Source of the DNA: Sphingobacteriia bacterium
Lineage (GTDB): Bacteria > Bacteroidota > Bacteroidia > Chitinophagales > Chitinophagaceae
Length of the DNA stretch: 64,000 bases
Reading direction: 5' to 3'
NCBI GenBank assembly: GCA_015999745.1
Contig: JAECQP010000001.1
Span: 1-64,000 of the forward strand
Part shown: positions 8,807-18,348 of the stretch, piece after piece
Position numbering within the stretch: the first letter of the stretch is position 1
Layout of the letters: each line of letters opens with the position of its first letter
Program-made: the position numbers and the translations under genes
The notes under the pieces: model-generated
The model's database searches: none
What the model was told of the DNA's origin: nothing
Seen by the model: the letters and a program-made list of their open reading frames with translations, nothing else

Positions 8807-11800
8807 ATGAGTATCCATACAAATAAACAAGTCAGCAAATCAGGGGAATCTTCTACAGACGAACAACTATTCAAAACGCTTTTTAAAAGAATGGCGAAGG
8901 GGATTGTATGCCAGGATGGAGAGGGCAAAATCATCACCGCCAACCCTGCCGCTGAAAAAATGTTAGGACTGGATGTAGACCAGATACAAGGTATTATTGA
9001 CAATAAAAAGAACTGGGATATTATTCATCAGGACGGGAGCCCTTTCCTGCCTGAGCAGCATCCTTCTATCCAGGTTCTTCACACAGGCAAACCGGTACAC
9101 AATGTAGTGATGGGCGTTTACCATCCGGGAAAAAAATCACATACCTGGATCCTCATCAATGCTGAACCCGAGTTTAAAGAGAATAAGTTAAAGCCCTATC
9201 AGGTCTTTACAACATTTACAGATATTACCGATCAGATTAACGCGGAAAGGGAGCTTCGCTTTCAAACAGGTCTTCAGTACCTGCTAACGAAGATTTCCAA
9301 AACCTATATCAATCTTTCTATTGAACAACTGGATCAGGCCATCAATACCTCTCTTGCGGAATTGGGTGAATTTATAGGTGCAGACCGGTTTTATATATTT
9401 GATTATAATCCTGGGGAAAATACGTTTAGCAATACGCATGAATGGTGCGCCGGGGAGATAAGTCAACAGATCAATCAATTGCAGAACCTGCCGATTGAAG
9501 GGGTTCAGGAATGGGCAGATCTGATCAGCAGAGGGGAAACCTTGCATATTCCCGATGTATCTGAATTACCTGAAAGAAGCGCATTGCGAGTATTTCTGGA
9601 ACAACAGGAAATCAAAAGCATGGTCTCCGTTCCGCTTATGAACAATGGGGTCTGCACAGGATTTATTGGGCTTGACGCTGTCAGGAGTAAGCATATTTTC
9701 TCTGAACCAGAACAAATGTTGCTCAAGGTTTTTGCGGAAATGCTGGTGAATGTAGCAAGCAGGAACCGTACATTGGAGCTTTTGCAGAAAAGTGAAACAA
9801 AATACCGGGAAATCACAGAGAATATGTCGGATATGGTATGGACCACCGATATGAATTTACAGCCCACCTTCTGCAGTTCTTCTATTGTGAAAATATTTGG
9901 ATACAATGCTGAAGAGTTTAAAAAGATGCCGCTTTCAAAGCTATACCCTCCCGAAACTATCCTTCAGATCAACCAGCTTCAACAGGAAATCAAACAAAAA
10001 AATGATAAAAACGAGCTTACCGGCAACGATAGCTGGACAATAGAAGCTCAGGCATTCAAAAAAAACGGGGACCGTTTCTGGTTTTCCACCACCATTCACC
10101 CTCATCACAATGAGGACGATGTAATGACGGATTTTATTGCTATCACAAGAGATATTACCAGCAGTAAACTGGCTGAAGTAAAACTTTCCGGTAGCGAGCA
10201 GAAATACAAAACCTTGTTTTATGATTCGCCGGATGGTTACTTGATTATTAAAGACGGGGTTTTTATTGAATGTAATAAAGCTGCAGAGTTATTACTGGCC
10301 GGCGACAGATCAATGATCCTGGGGAAAAGGCCTGAAGCTATTTCACCGGAGCTTCAACCCGATGGCAGGAGATCTGATGAAGCGGCCAGGGAGGTGATCA
10401 ATGAAACCTTTAAAAAAGGAAGGACTTCTTTTGAGTGGGTACATACCCGGTTTGACGGAACACCCATACAGGTACAGGTTAATCTCACCTCTATTGAATA
10501 TGAAGGCGACAACCAGGTGCTCTTTACCACCTGGCGTGATATTACGGCCCAGCGAAAAGCAGAAGAACAGGTCAGAAAATTATCCAGGGCGGTAGAACAA
10601 AGCCCGGTAAGTATTGTAATCACCAACCTAAATGGGAATATTGAATATGCCAATCTCAACACATTCAGAACCACGGGTTATACACCCGAAGAATTGATCG
10701 GTAAAAATCCGAGAATATTGAAATCCGGGAAAACCTCATCTCAAGAGTATACGGAGTTATGGAGCAATATTACTGAAGGAAAACAATGGAAAGGTACTTT
10801 TCATAACGTTAAAAAGAACGGAGAGCTTTATTGGGAATATTCCGCCATCAGCCCCATCTACAATGATCGGGGAGAAATTACGCACTTCCTGGCTATTAAG
10901 GAAGATATCACCGAAAGAAAAAGAATTGAACAGGAAATCAAGGACCTGAACCAGAATCTTGAGGAGAAAATATTGATCCGCACAGCAGAATTAGAGAAAT
11001 CCAATACTGCTCTCGAGAAAGCAAGAACGGAGGCAGAGCAGGCCAACCTCGCTAAAAGTGATTTCCTGTCGAGAATGAGTCATGAACTCCGGACACCAAT
11101 GAATTCGATTCTCGGTTTTGCTCAATTACTTGAAATGGGCGAGTTAAATGCGGCGCAGCAGAAAGCAGTGAACCATATACTCAGAAGCGGCAAGCACCTG
11201 CTGGATCTGATCAACGAAGTGCTGGATATTGCAAGGATTGAAGCCGGTCGTATATCCATCTCGGTGGAACCGGTGGAAATAAACAGTATCCTGCGGGAAA
11301 TCTCCGATACACTCAGCCCGGCTGCTGCTGCCAATGGAATCACCATTCAGATAGCGCCAACTATAATGGAACCCTTGTATGTACGTGCCGACTGCCAGCG
11401 CCTGAAACAGATACTTCTGAACCTGGTGAATAATGCCATCAAATATAACCTGCCTGGCGGGTGGGTATCATTAAAACTGGAAATCAGGCCGGGGAACGAA
11501 AAGGAAATTGTGCCAGTCAGAATTTCTGTGACCGACGGAGGAATGGGTATTGCAGCAGATGATCTTCTTAAAATCTTTACGCCATTTGAACGGGTTGGCG
11601 CAGAGAAAACAGCCATTGAAGGTACAGGTCTCGGTCTTGCTGTAGTGAAGCAGCTCACTGCATTAATGGGAGGGGAACAGGGAGTTGAGAGTGAGATCGG
11701 AAAAGGAAGCAATTTCTGGATCGAGTTACCCAAAACCATCAAGGAGCTGGACAGGGTTCAACAAAACGGGGATCTTCAGAACGGGTATCAGAAAGAAGTT

Positions 11801-12175
11801 GAGAAAAAGGGTTCTATATTATATATTGAAGATAACGTGTCTAACATTGAACTGGTTGAACAAATCGTCTCAACCAACAGGCCTGGCATTCGCCTGATCA
11901 CCAACATGTTTGGAAAACAGGCATTTCAACTTGCCCTACAGCATAAACCCTTATTGATCCTCCTGGATCTCAATTTACCGGATATGCATGGCTCAGCTGT
12001 ACTGGAACAGCTGAAGGAAAATGAAGAAACCGGTTCCATACCGGTGGTAGTAATCAGCGCAGATGCCATGCCCAATCAATTAAACGCCCTGATAAAGGCC
12101 GGAGCCAAAAATTATCTTACCAAACCATTTGATGTCAGCGCCTTTATTAACATACTGGATAGCTATATCAAATAA
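8807..12175 (+). CDS. Hybrid sensor histidine kinase (PAS-GAF-PAS-PAS-PAS-HisKA-HATPase-REC)
   Basis: Cytosolic hybrid kinase of 1122 residues with no membrane segment. Domains in order: PAS (about 25-140), GAF (about 155-325), three more PAS domains (about 330-465, 470-590 and 600-720), a coiled coil, HisKA with H-box SHELRTP (His759), HATPase with the N box (NLVNNAIKYN) and G boxes (DGGMGIA, GTGLGLAV), and a C-terminal receiver with phosphoacceptor Asp1054 (LLDLNLPDM) and the TKPF motif. The GAF plus several PAS domains imply soluble or redox/light ligand sensing; the ligand cannot be read. The next gene, 12 bases on, is the probable partner regulator. Confidence 0.93.
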   Translation: MSIHTNKQVSKSGESSTDEQLFKTLFKRMAKGIVCQDGEGKIITANPAAEKMLGLDVDQIQGIIDNKKNWDIIHQDGSPFLPEQHPSIQVLHTGKPVHNVVMGVYHPGKKSHTWILINAEPEFKENKLKPYQVFTTFTDITDQINAERELRFQTGLQYLLTKISKTYINLSIEQLDQAINTSLAELGEFIGADRFYIFDYNPGENTFSNTHEWCAGEISQQINQLQNLPIEGVQEWADLISRGETLHIPDVSELPERSALRVFLEQQEIKSMVSVPLMNNGVCTGFIGLDAVRSKHIFSEPEQMLLKVFAEMLVNVASRNRTLELLQKSETKYREITENMSDMVWTTDMNLQPTFCSSSIVKIFGYNAEEFKKMPLSKLYPPETILQINQLQQEIKQKNDKNELTGNDSWTIEAQAFKKNGDRFWFSTTIHPHHNEDDVMTDFIAITRDITSSKLAEVKLSGSEQKYKTLFYDSPDGYLIIKDGVFIECNKAAELLLAGDRSMILGKRPEAISPELQPDGRRSDEAAREVINETFKKGRTSFEWVHTRFDGTPIQVQVNLTSIEYEGDNQVLFTTWRDITAQRKAEEQVRKLSRAVEQSPVSIVITNLNGNIEYANLNTFRTTGYTPEELIGKNPRILKSGKTSSQEYTELWSNITEGKQWKGTFHNVKKNGELYWEYSAISPIYNDRGEITHFLAIKEDITERKRIEQEIKDLNQNLEEKILIRTAELEKSNTALEKARTEAEQANLAKSDFLSRMSHELRTPMNSILGFAQLLEMGELNAAQQKAVNHILRSGKHLLDLINEVLDIARIEAGRISISVEPVEINSILREISDTLSPAAAANGITIQIAPTIMEPLYVRADCQRLKQILLNLVNNAIKYNLPGGWVSLKLEIRPGNEKEIVPVRISVTDGGMGIAADDLLKIFTPFERVGAEKTAIEGTGLGLAVVKQLTALMGGEQGVESEIGKGSNFWIELPKTIKELDRVQQNGDLQNGYQKEVEKKGSILYIEDNVSNIELVEQIVSTNRPGIRLITNMFGKQAFQLALQHKPLLILLDLNLPDMHGSAVLEQLKENEETGSIPVVVISADAMPNQLNALIKAGAKNYLTKPFDVSAFINILDSYIK

Positions 12176-12187
12176 ATTGCTGCAAGC

Positions 12188-12970
12188 ATGAACATCCATT
12201 TAACAGATGCCCGTATTTTAATTGTAGACGACCAAACTGCCAATATTGAAATACTGGAGAACCTCCTGCTTATTAAAGGATATAAAAATATCTGGGCTAC
12301 CACTGATCCCAGAGAAGTATTACCCATTGTAAAAAATTTTAATCCTGATTTGCTTTTATTAGATCTCATGATGCCGCATTTATCCGGTTATGATATCATG
12401 GAACAACTTAAAGAAGATGTTTTAGCAACCCGGCTTATGCCGATACTGGTACTGACTGCTGATGCAACGCCGGAAGCTAAGAAAAAGGCATTAACCGAAG
12501 GTGCAAGTGATTTTCTGACCAAGCCTTTTGACCTGGCCGAAGTGGATCTTCGAATCAAAAACTTATTACTGAATGTATACCTGATGGATCAACTCAGGAA
12601 TCAGAACCACCTGCTGGAAGAAAAAGTAGCAGAACGCACTGCAGCGCTCAGCCAGATGAACCGGGAACTGGTTATTGCCAAAGAAAGGCTCGAAGGGAAT
12701 ATAAAAGCCATACAGTTACAAAATAATATGTTCAGGGAAATTGGATGGATACAGTCGCACGTAGTAAGGGCCCCGCTTGCACGGCTGATGGGCGCCATTG
12801 CGGTATTACAAATGGAAAATGCCACTGAAACAGATCGGGGCGAAATGATTGACATTATCCTTACTTCCGCCAAAGAGCTGGACCTCGTGATCCGTGATAT
12901 TTCCGAGAAAAGCCATCTGGCCAAAATTTTGGATGAAGAAAACGCCGGACAGCTATCCGCCCCCGCCTGA
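12188..12970 (+). CDS. Response regulator with a C-terminal DHp-like helix pair, no ATPase
   Basis: Protein of 260 residues in operon with the hybrid kinase. Residues 7-125 are a receiver (DD at 14-15, phosphoacceptor Asp59 in LLLLDLMMP, TKPFD at 111-115). A coiled coil (about 135-180) leads to IQSHVVRAPLARLMG (188-202), which has the form of a HisKA H-box with His191, followed by a second helix ending near 247 (ELDLVIRDISEK). There is no HATPase domain and no DNA-binding domain: the protein stops. So this is a receiver joined to a bare dimerisation/phosphoacceptor domain. It may pass phosphate (Asp to His or the reverse) or act as a dimer scaffold. The same tail occurs in PAS proteins of Bacteroidota as I recall, with no known role. 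Confidence 0.85.
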   Translation: MNIHLTDARILIVDDQTANIEILENLLLIKGYKNIWATTDPREVLPIVKNFNPDLLLLDLMMPHLSGYDIMEQLKEDVLATRLMPILVLTADATPEAKKKALTEGASDFLTKPFDLAEVDLRIKNLLLNVYLMDQLRNQNHLLEEKVAERTAALSQMNRELVIAKERLEGNIKAIQLQNNMFREIGWIQSHVVRAPLARLMGAIAVLQMENATETDRGEMIDIILTSAKELDLVIRDISEKSHLAKILDEENAGQLSAPA

Positions 12971-13021
12971 GTGGATTACCACCCCGCCTCTTTTTTTACA
13001 CGGCGGAAACCAATATTTCAT

Positions 13022-13029
13022 TATTTTTG
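13022..13029 (+). promoter_or_regulatory. -7 box of tRNA-Ile
   Basis: TATTTTTG matches TAnnTTTG and sits 30 bases before the tRNA. The -33 region is only a T-run (12991-12997) at slightly long spacing. Confidence 0.45.
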
Positions 13030-13040
13030 CCTCCCTTATA

Positions 13041-13056
13041 AGAACAGTACTGTTCT
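13041..13056. repeat. 16-base perfect palindrome just upstream of tRNA-Ile
   Basis: AGAACAGTACTGTTCT is its own reverse complement and ends 2 bases before the first tRNA base. It lies downstream of the -7 box, so it would be in the 5' leader that RNase P removes, or it could be a protein-binding site. Confidence 0.6.
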
Positions 13057-13058
13057 TC

Positions 13059-13132
13059 GGGCCTATAGCTCAGTTGGTTAGAGCACCTGACTCATAATCA
13101 GGGGGTCCCAGGATCATGCCCTGGTGGGCCCA
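13059..13132 (+). tRNA. tRNA-Ile (anticodon CAU, lysidine-modified type)
   Basis: A full cloverleaf of 74 bases: acceptor GGGCCTA/TGGGCCC, D-arm GCTC/GAGC, anticodon arm CCTGA-CTCATAA-TCAGG, variable GGGTC, T-arm CCAGG-ATCATGC-CCTGG, discriminator A, CCA not encoded. The CAU anticodon with the GGGCCTATAGCTC start and CCTGACTCATAATCAGG arm is the form of the minor isoleucine tRNA whose C34 is changed to lysidine by TilS, rather than a methionine tRNA. The T-loop is abnormal: positions 54 and 58 are A and T instead of T and A. Confidence 0.85.
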
Positions 13133-13142
13133 CTTGAAAATC

Positions 13143-13180
13143 AAGCATTTACACGGTTTCCCCGGGTAGGTGCTTTTTTC
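13143..13180 (+). terminator. Terminator after tRNA-Ile
   Basis: AAGCATTTAC (13143-13152) pairs over its full length, with two G-U pairs, with GTAGGTGCTT (13166-13175), followed by TTTTTTC. It begins 11 bases past the tRNA. Confidence 0.75.
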
Positions 13181-13311
13181 TTGCCGGAAAAACCTCCTTA
13201 AGCAATTACTTATTGTGAGTGAGGTTAAGCCAATTTATTATTCTCTTTGATTGGCAGTGGTTAAACCACCATTAAAGTCAACTAAAAGTATCATAATTAA
13301 AATTCTCATCC

Positions 13312-13550
13312 ATGATGCCGGTAAAAAAGGGGTTGAGCAGTAATATTGATGACAAGGATGGCTTGCTCAATATTATAAAAGCAGGTGCATCCGCAGGTGG
13401 GGTAAGGGCCTAAGCAGTTATCGCATACAATCCGAAAACAAAAGAGGTCAGATCGGGGCAATTAGAGGTGCCGGCCGGTTTCGCCCACTGGCTGCCTAAA
13501 TTGGACGGTGTGCCAAATGATGAACTGGGTGACCCGAGTTGCTTTAAACA
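13312..13550 (+). pseudogene. Remnant of a HipA-family kinase gene
   Basis: Reading in one frame from ATG at 13312 gives a stretch ending IIKAGASAGGVRA, then a TAA at 13411, then, still in frame, AVIAYNPKTKEVRSGQ, a Pro-Ala-Gly-Phe motif, HWLPKLDGVPNDELGDP and so on. This order (xGxSxGGARxKA, then EVRSGQ, then wLxKxDGvxDxELGdP) is that of the HipA toxin kinase N-lobe. The in-frame TAA sits exactly where the conserved Lys codon should be (AAA to TAA). About 80 of some 400 residues remain; no partner antitoxin gene is present. The rest of 13181-13656 shows nothing else. The position directly behind a tRNA gene suggests decay of an acquired toxin-antitoxin gene. Confidence 0.7.
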
Positions 13551-13656
13551 ATCTTTTTCCAGGCATCTCATGGTTCGCGGGAGGTCCAATTTGGATATAC
13601 GTTCTAACAGTTACTGTTCGTTGGAAAAAATATTAACAAAATGATCGCTACCTAAA

Positions 13657-14553
13657 TTAGTTAAGTGAACGGTACTCATTGGGTGAAACCCCAACCTTCT
13701 GCTTAAACAACCGGGTAAAATGTTGAGGATATTTGAACCCTAAATCTGTAGCGATCTGCGCAACAGATTTACTGAGATCAAATACTTTTTCTTTTGCCAG
13801 ATCAATCACTTTAGACTGTACATATTCCTGTGCTGTGCGACCGGTCTCTTTTTTGATGAGATCGCCAAAATAACCGGCGGACAGGTTCAGTTCATTTGCA
13901 CAATAGCTTACTGACGGCAAACCTAATGACTGGGGCTTATCAGATAGAAAATAATCTTTGAGTAACACTTCAAAACGTTCCAGTACGCCCTTGTGCGGCG
14001 TGTCGCGGGTTAGGAACTGGCGGTCGTAAAATCGGATGCAATAATTCAAAAAAAGTTCAATATTGGCAATGATCAGGCGTTTGCTGTGCTTATCAATTGC
14101 ACCTTCCAATTCGTACTTAATCTTAGTAAAGCAATCCAGAACAATCTCCCTTTCTTTCGTAGATAGATGCAGCGATTCGTTGGATTGATAACCGAAAAAG
14201 GTATAATCTGCAATATGCCTTCCAAGTGCTGTACCATGTATGAAATCGGAATGAAAAATCAAAGCATATCCTTTCGGCTGATATGTTTCACCGTTGCTGT
14301 TCATTCCAACCACTTGTCCCGGTGAGAAGAATACCAACGTTCCTTCCTGGTAGTCATAGGTATGTCTTCCATAAGTTAGGTCTCCGCATACAACATCCTT
14401 CAAAAAGACCGTATAAAATCCAAAATACATTTTGCAACCCTGGCGCGGGTCGGCTTTGGATAGATCCACAACACTCACAAGGGGGTGCAAGGTTTCATTT
14501 TTATTAAAAACATTGTAATCATTGATCGTTTCAAACCGCCGCATTTCTTTCAT
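13657..14553 (-). CDS. AraC family transcriptional regulator
   Basis: DNA-binding regulator of 298 residues. The N-terminal part (about 20-170) is a cupin-like sensor fold (TLVFFSPGQVVGMNS) and the C-terminal 100 residues carry two helix-turn-helix motifs (LNLSAGYFGDLIKKETGRTAQEYV and VAQIATDLGFKYPQHFTRLFKQKVGVSPNEYR). The ATG at 14553 (MKEMRRFETINDYN) is chosen over an upstream start at 14592. It is divergent from the two aldo/keto reductase genes, the usual arrangement when this type of regulator controls them; the inducer is unknown. Confidence 0.9.
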   Translation of the reverse strand: MKEMRRFETINDYNVFNKNETLHPLVSVVDLSKADPRQGCKMYFGFYTVFLKDVVCGDLTYGRHTYDYQEGTLVFFSPGQVVGMNSNGETYQPKGYALIFHSDFIHGTALGRHIADYTFFGYQSNESLHLSTKEREIVLDCFTKIKYELEGAIDKHSKRLIIANIELFLNYCIRFYDRQFLTRDTPHKGVLERFEVLLKDYFLSDKPQSLGLPSVSYCANELNLSAGYFGDLIKKETGRTAQEYVQSKVIDLAKEKVFDLSKSVAQIATDLGFKYPQHFTRLFKQKVGVSPNEYRSLN

Positions 14554-14639
14554 AATAATGAATATTGTAGGTGACAAAATTACCCTTTTCAACCACTTTT
14601 CATAGATACGGAGCCCAAATCAGCAATAGTGGTAGATAA

Positions 14640-15962
<1,323 letters not shown>

Positions 15963-15987
15963 ATTATCTAACACCAAAAACAAACTT

Positions 15988-16437
15988 ATGAAAGCATTTA
16001 TTCTTGGGCTCTGCTTCTTCGCAATGGCATTGTATGTAGCAAATGCACAATCTATGAACGATGAACAAAAGATACTCGCGCTCTCCAAACAAAAATGGGT
16101 ATGGATGGCCGATAAAAATGTCGACGCCCTCAATGCCTTGTTCGATACGAAATCAGTCTTTGTTCACATGGGTGGCAGTTGGGGCAAAACTCAGGAATTG
16201 AGCATCATTAAAAGCGGAGGTATCTGGTATAAAAAAGCCGGGGTCTACACAGCTTCCGTGAATATCATAGGCAACACTGCGATTTTATTAAACGACATTG
16301 ACCTATTGGCAGTAGTAGGCGGAAACGAAGTTACACATGCTTTTATGGTGACTGAAGTATACATCAAGGAAAATGATACATGGAAAATGGGGTCACTTAC
16401 TTTCTCCCAACTGCTCAGACCGGTTAAAATGAAATAA
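15988..16437 (+). CDS. Secreted NTF2-like (DUF4440-type) protein
   Basis: Exported protein of 149 residues: signal peptide (MKAFILGLCFFAMALYVANAQ), then an NTF2-like cone fold (KQKWVWMADKNVDALNALFDTKSVFVHMGG, ending TEVYIKENDTWKMGSLTFSQLL). Such proteins bind small hydrophobic molecules or act as isomerases; no catalytic residue can be assigned. The open frame reaches 15919 inside the reductase gene, but the signal peptide fixes the start at ATG 15988. Probably co-transcribed with the reductase. Confidence 0.85.
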   Translation: MKAFILGLCFFAMALYVANAQSMNDEQKILALSKQKWVWMADKNVDALNALFDTKSVFVHMGGSWGKTQELSIIKSGGIWYKKAGVYTASVNIIGNTAILLNDIDLLAVVGGNEVTHAFMVTEVYIKENDTWKMGSLTFSQLLRPVKMK

Positions 16438-16527
16438 TAAATAAGGATCTAATTCCCCGATATGAATATATAACCTTTCCCTGCCTAAATGATAATTATT
16501 CATTTTTAGGTATATAAATAACAGGTA

Positions 16528-17115
16528 TCATTTTTGGGACCGTAATAATTCACTGCGCATTTTGCTCAGGAACTCAGGCGTTACACCTATATATTCCGCA
16601 ATTAATTTTTGGGGAATATCATTAATGATGGAGGGATAGGTATTGCAAAAAATACTGTAACGCTGTTTAGCGGTGAGGCTCATATTATCAATCAATCTTT
16701 GGCGGCTGCTTACTAAAGAATTTTCAGTTAATATTCTGAAATATCTTTCCAGCTTTGGGACCTTATCAAATAAATCCAACTGATCAGCCCTGCTTAATAA
16801 AGCAACCTCACTATCGGTAATTGCTTCCACATTCAGGAAAGCGGGTTTTTGCGAAATAAAACTATACATATCCGTAATCCACCAATCAACAGGTGCAAAT
16901 TGCAATATGTGTTCAAAACCGTTTTCGTCCACCGAGTAGGATCTCAAACAACCAGACAAAACGAAAGCAACGTCACGCGCCGCCTGCCCCTCTTTCATAA
17001 TCAGTTTTTTGCGCTTTACCTGCACAATCCTGAATTTGGAAGCAACCAGTTCAGATTCCTCCTTTGTGAGAGAAATATGTTTTGTTAGGCTGGCAATTAT
17101 ATTGGCACAAGTCAT
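16528..17115 (-). CDS. Crp/Fnr family transcriptional regulator
   Basis: Regulator of 195 residues with an N-terminal cyclic-nucleotide-binding-like beta barrel (about 25-125, KLIMKEGQAARDVAFVLSGCLRSYSVDENG) and a C-terminal helical segment that includes IPQKLIAEYIGVTPEFLSKMRSEL as the helix-turn-helix. It lacks the cysteines of Fnr, so no iron-sulphur sensing. This subtype is very common in Bacteroidota, often next to its target. It is divergent from the DUF2891 gene. Confidence 0.88.
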   Translation of the reverse strand: MTCANIIASLTKHISLTKEESELVASKFRIVQVKRKKLIMKEGQAARDVAFVLSGCLRSYSVDENGFEHILQFAPVDWWITDMYSFISQKPAFLNVEAITDSEVALLSRADQLDLFDKVPKLERYFRILTENSLVSSRQRLIDNMSLTAKQRYSIFCNTYPSIINDIPQKLIAEYIGVTPEFLSKMRSELLRSQK

Positions 17116-17209
17116 CTGTAAATATACTTATAAAAGCAGGAAAGGGGTGCTGGCTATTGGGTGTATATATTCGGTTATTTATCTTTAGCTTTATACAAAC
17201 CTCCACTAC

Positions 17210-18316
17210 ATGAGAATTTTTTTGCTGTCTCTGCTCTTATGCATATCCTCTGCTCTCCAGGCCCAGAAAATTTCCTTTTTCACCGTCAGCCCCGACAGCA
17301 CAAGATTTGCTTTAACAGCAGAGGGAGCATCCCACCTGGCTTCTCTGCCTATGAAATGTATTTTACAGCAGTATCCTAATAAGATCAATCATACAGCTGT
17401 CAGTGACAGCGACCAGGTTTTAACGCCCATACAACAGCACCCCAGTTTTTATGGTTGCTTCGACTGGCACAGCAGTGTGCACGGCCATTGGATGCTGATT
17501 CGTTTATTAAAACAATTTCCTGAACTGAAAGAGCAGGCTGCCATCAGGAAACTGATATCCACTACTATTACGGCAAATAATATCAACCAGGAAGCAAGGT
17601 ATTTTAGCAGTACGCTCAGCAAAAGTTTTGAACGAACCTATGGCTGGGCGTGGACCCTTAAACTCCAGGAAGAATTAATTACCTGGAATGATCCGGATGC
17701 ATCAAAATGGCGTACTGCATTACAACCGCTTTGTGATACAGTGATACAACTTTGGAGAAAATTTCTTCCCAAACAAACCTATCCAAACAGAACCGGCGTG
17801 CATGGCAATACAGCTTTCGGGTTGAGTTTTGCCATCGACTATGCCCGTACCACCAAAAACCACTTATTTGAAGAAGAATTGATACAGGTTGCAAAAAGGC
17901 TCTATCTGAAAGACAAAGCAGCTCCGGCTGTTTGGGAACCTGACGGGTCCGATTTTTTTTCTCCCGCTCTCATGGAAGCCGACTTAATGAGGCGGGTTCT
18001 CCATAAAACCTCTTTTCTGAACTGGTTCAACAATTGGTTGCCCGTTAGCGCCCTAAAGCATTTAACCGTATTACCAGTGGTATCGGACAGAACCGATTTA
18101 CAAATCGTTCACCTGGATGGATTGTGCTTCAGCAGAAGCTGGTGCATGTCTGGTATTGCCAGGCAATTGCCCAATGCCGACAAAAGAAAGTCGTTGTTAC
18201 TCAATGCAGCTGTAAAGCATTTGAACCAAAGCCTGTCCTCCGTTGCTTCCGGTCACTACGGCGGAGAGCATTGGCTGGCTAGTTTTGCGGTATACGCAAT
18301 CAATGCAGAGAATTAA
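17210..18316 (+). CDS. DUF2891 family secreted protein
   Basis: Exported protein of 368 residues: signal peptide (MRIFLLSLLLCISSALQAQ), then the DUF2891 domain with HPSFYGCFDWHSSVHGHWML, FERTYGWAWTLKLQEEL, RTGVHGNTAFGLSFAIDYAR, EPDGSDFFSPALMEADLMRRVL, all matching the family's conserved His/Glu/Asp-rich motifs. The all-helical barrel and acidic motifs recall glycoside-processing folds, but no activity has been established. It converges with the LytTR gene. Confidence 0.88.
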   Translation: MRIFLLSLLLCISSALQAQKISFFTVSPDSTRFALTAEGASHLASLPMKCILQQYPNKINHTAVSDSDQVLTPIQQHPSFYGCFDWHSSVHGHWMLIRLLKQFPELKEQAAIRKLISTTITANNINQEARYFSSTLSKSFERTYGWAWTLKLQEELITWNDPDASKWRTALQPLCDTVIQLWRKFLPKQTYPNRTGVHGNTAFGLSFAIDYARTTKNHLFEEELIQVAKRLYLKDKAAPAVWEPDGSDFFSPALMEADLMRRVLHKTSFLNWFNNWLPVSALKHLTVLPVVSDRTDLQIVHLDGLCFSRSWCMSGIARQLPNADKRKSLLLNAAVKHLNQSLSSVASGHYGGEHWLASFAVYAINAEN

Positions 18317-18348
18317 AATATTGTTTTTTGATAAGTTTTTAAAAAATC

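Noticed and set aside
12961-12990. CCCCGCCT direct repeat and GTGG/CCAC hairpin after the response regulator
   Set aside because: The stem has four pairs only; too weak to call a terminator even with the following T-run.
16483-16509. CCTAAA/TTTAGG inverted repeat between the NTF2-like and Crp genes
   Set aside because: Imperfect and A/T-rich; it might end convergent transcripts but support is poor.
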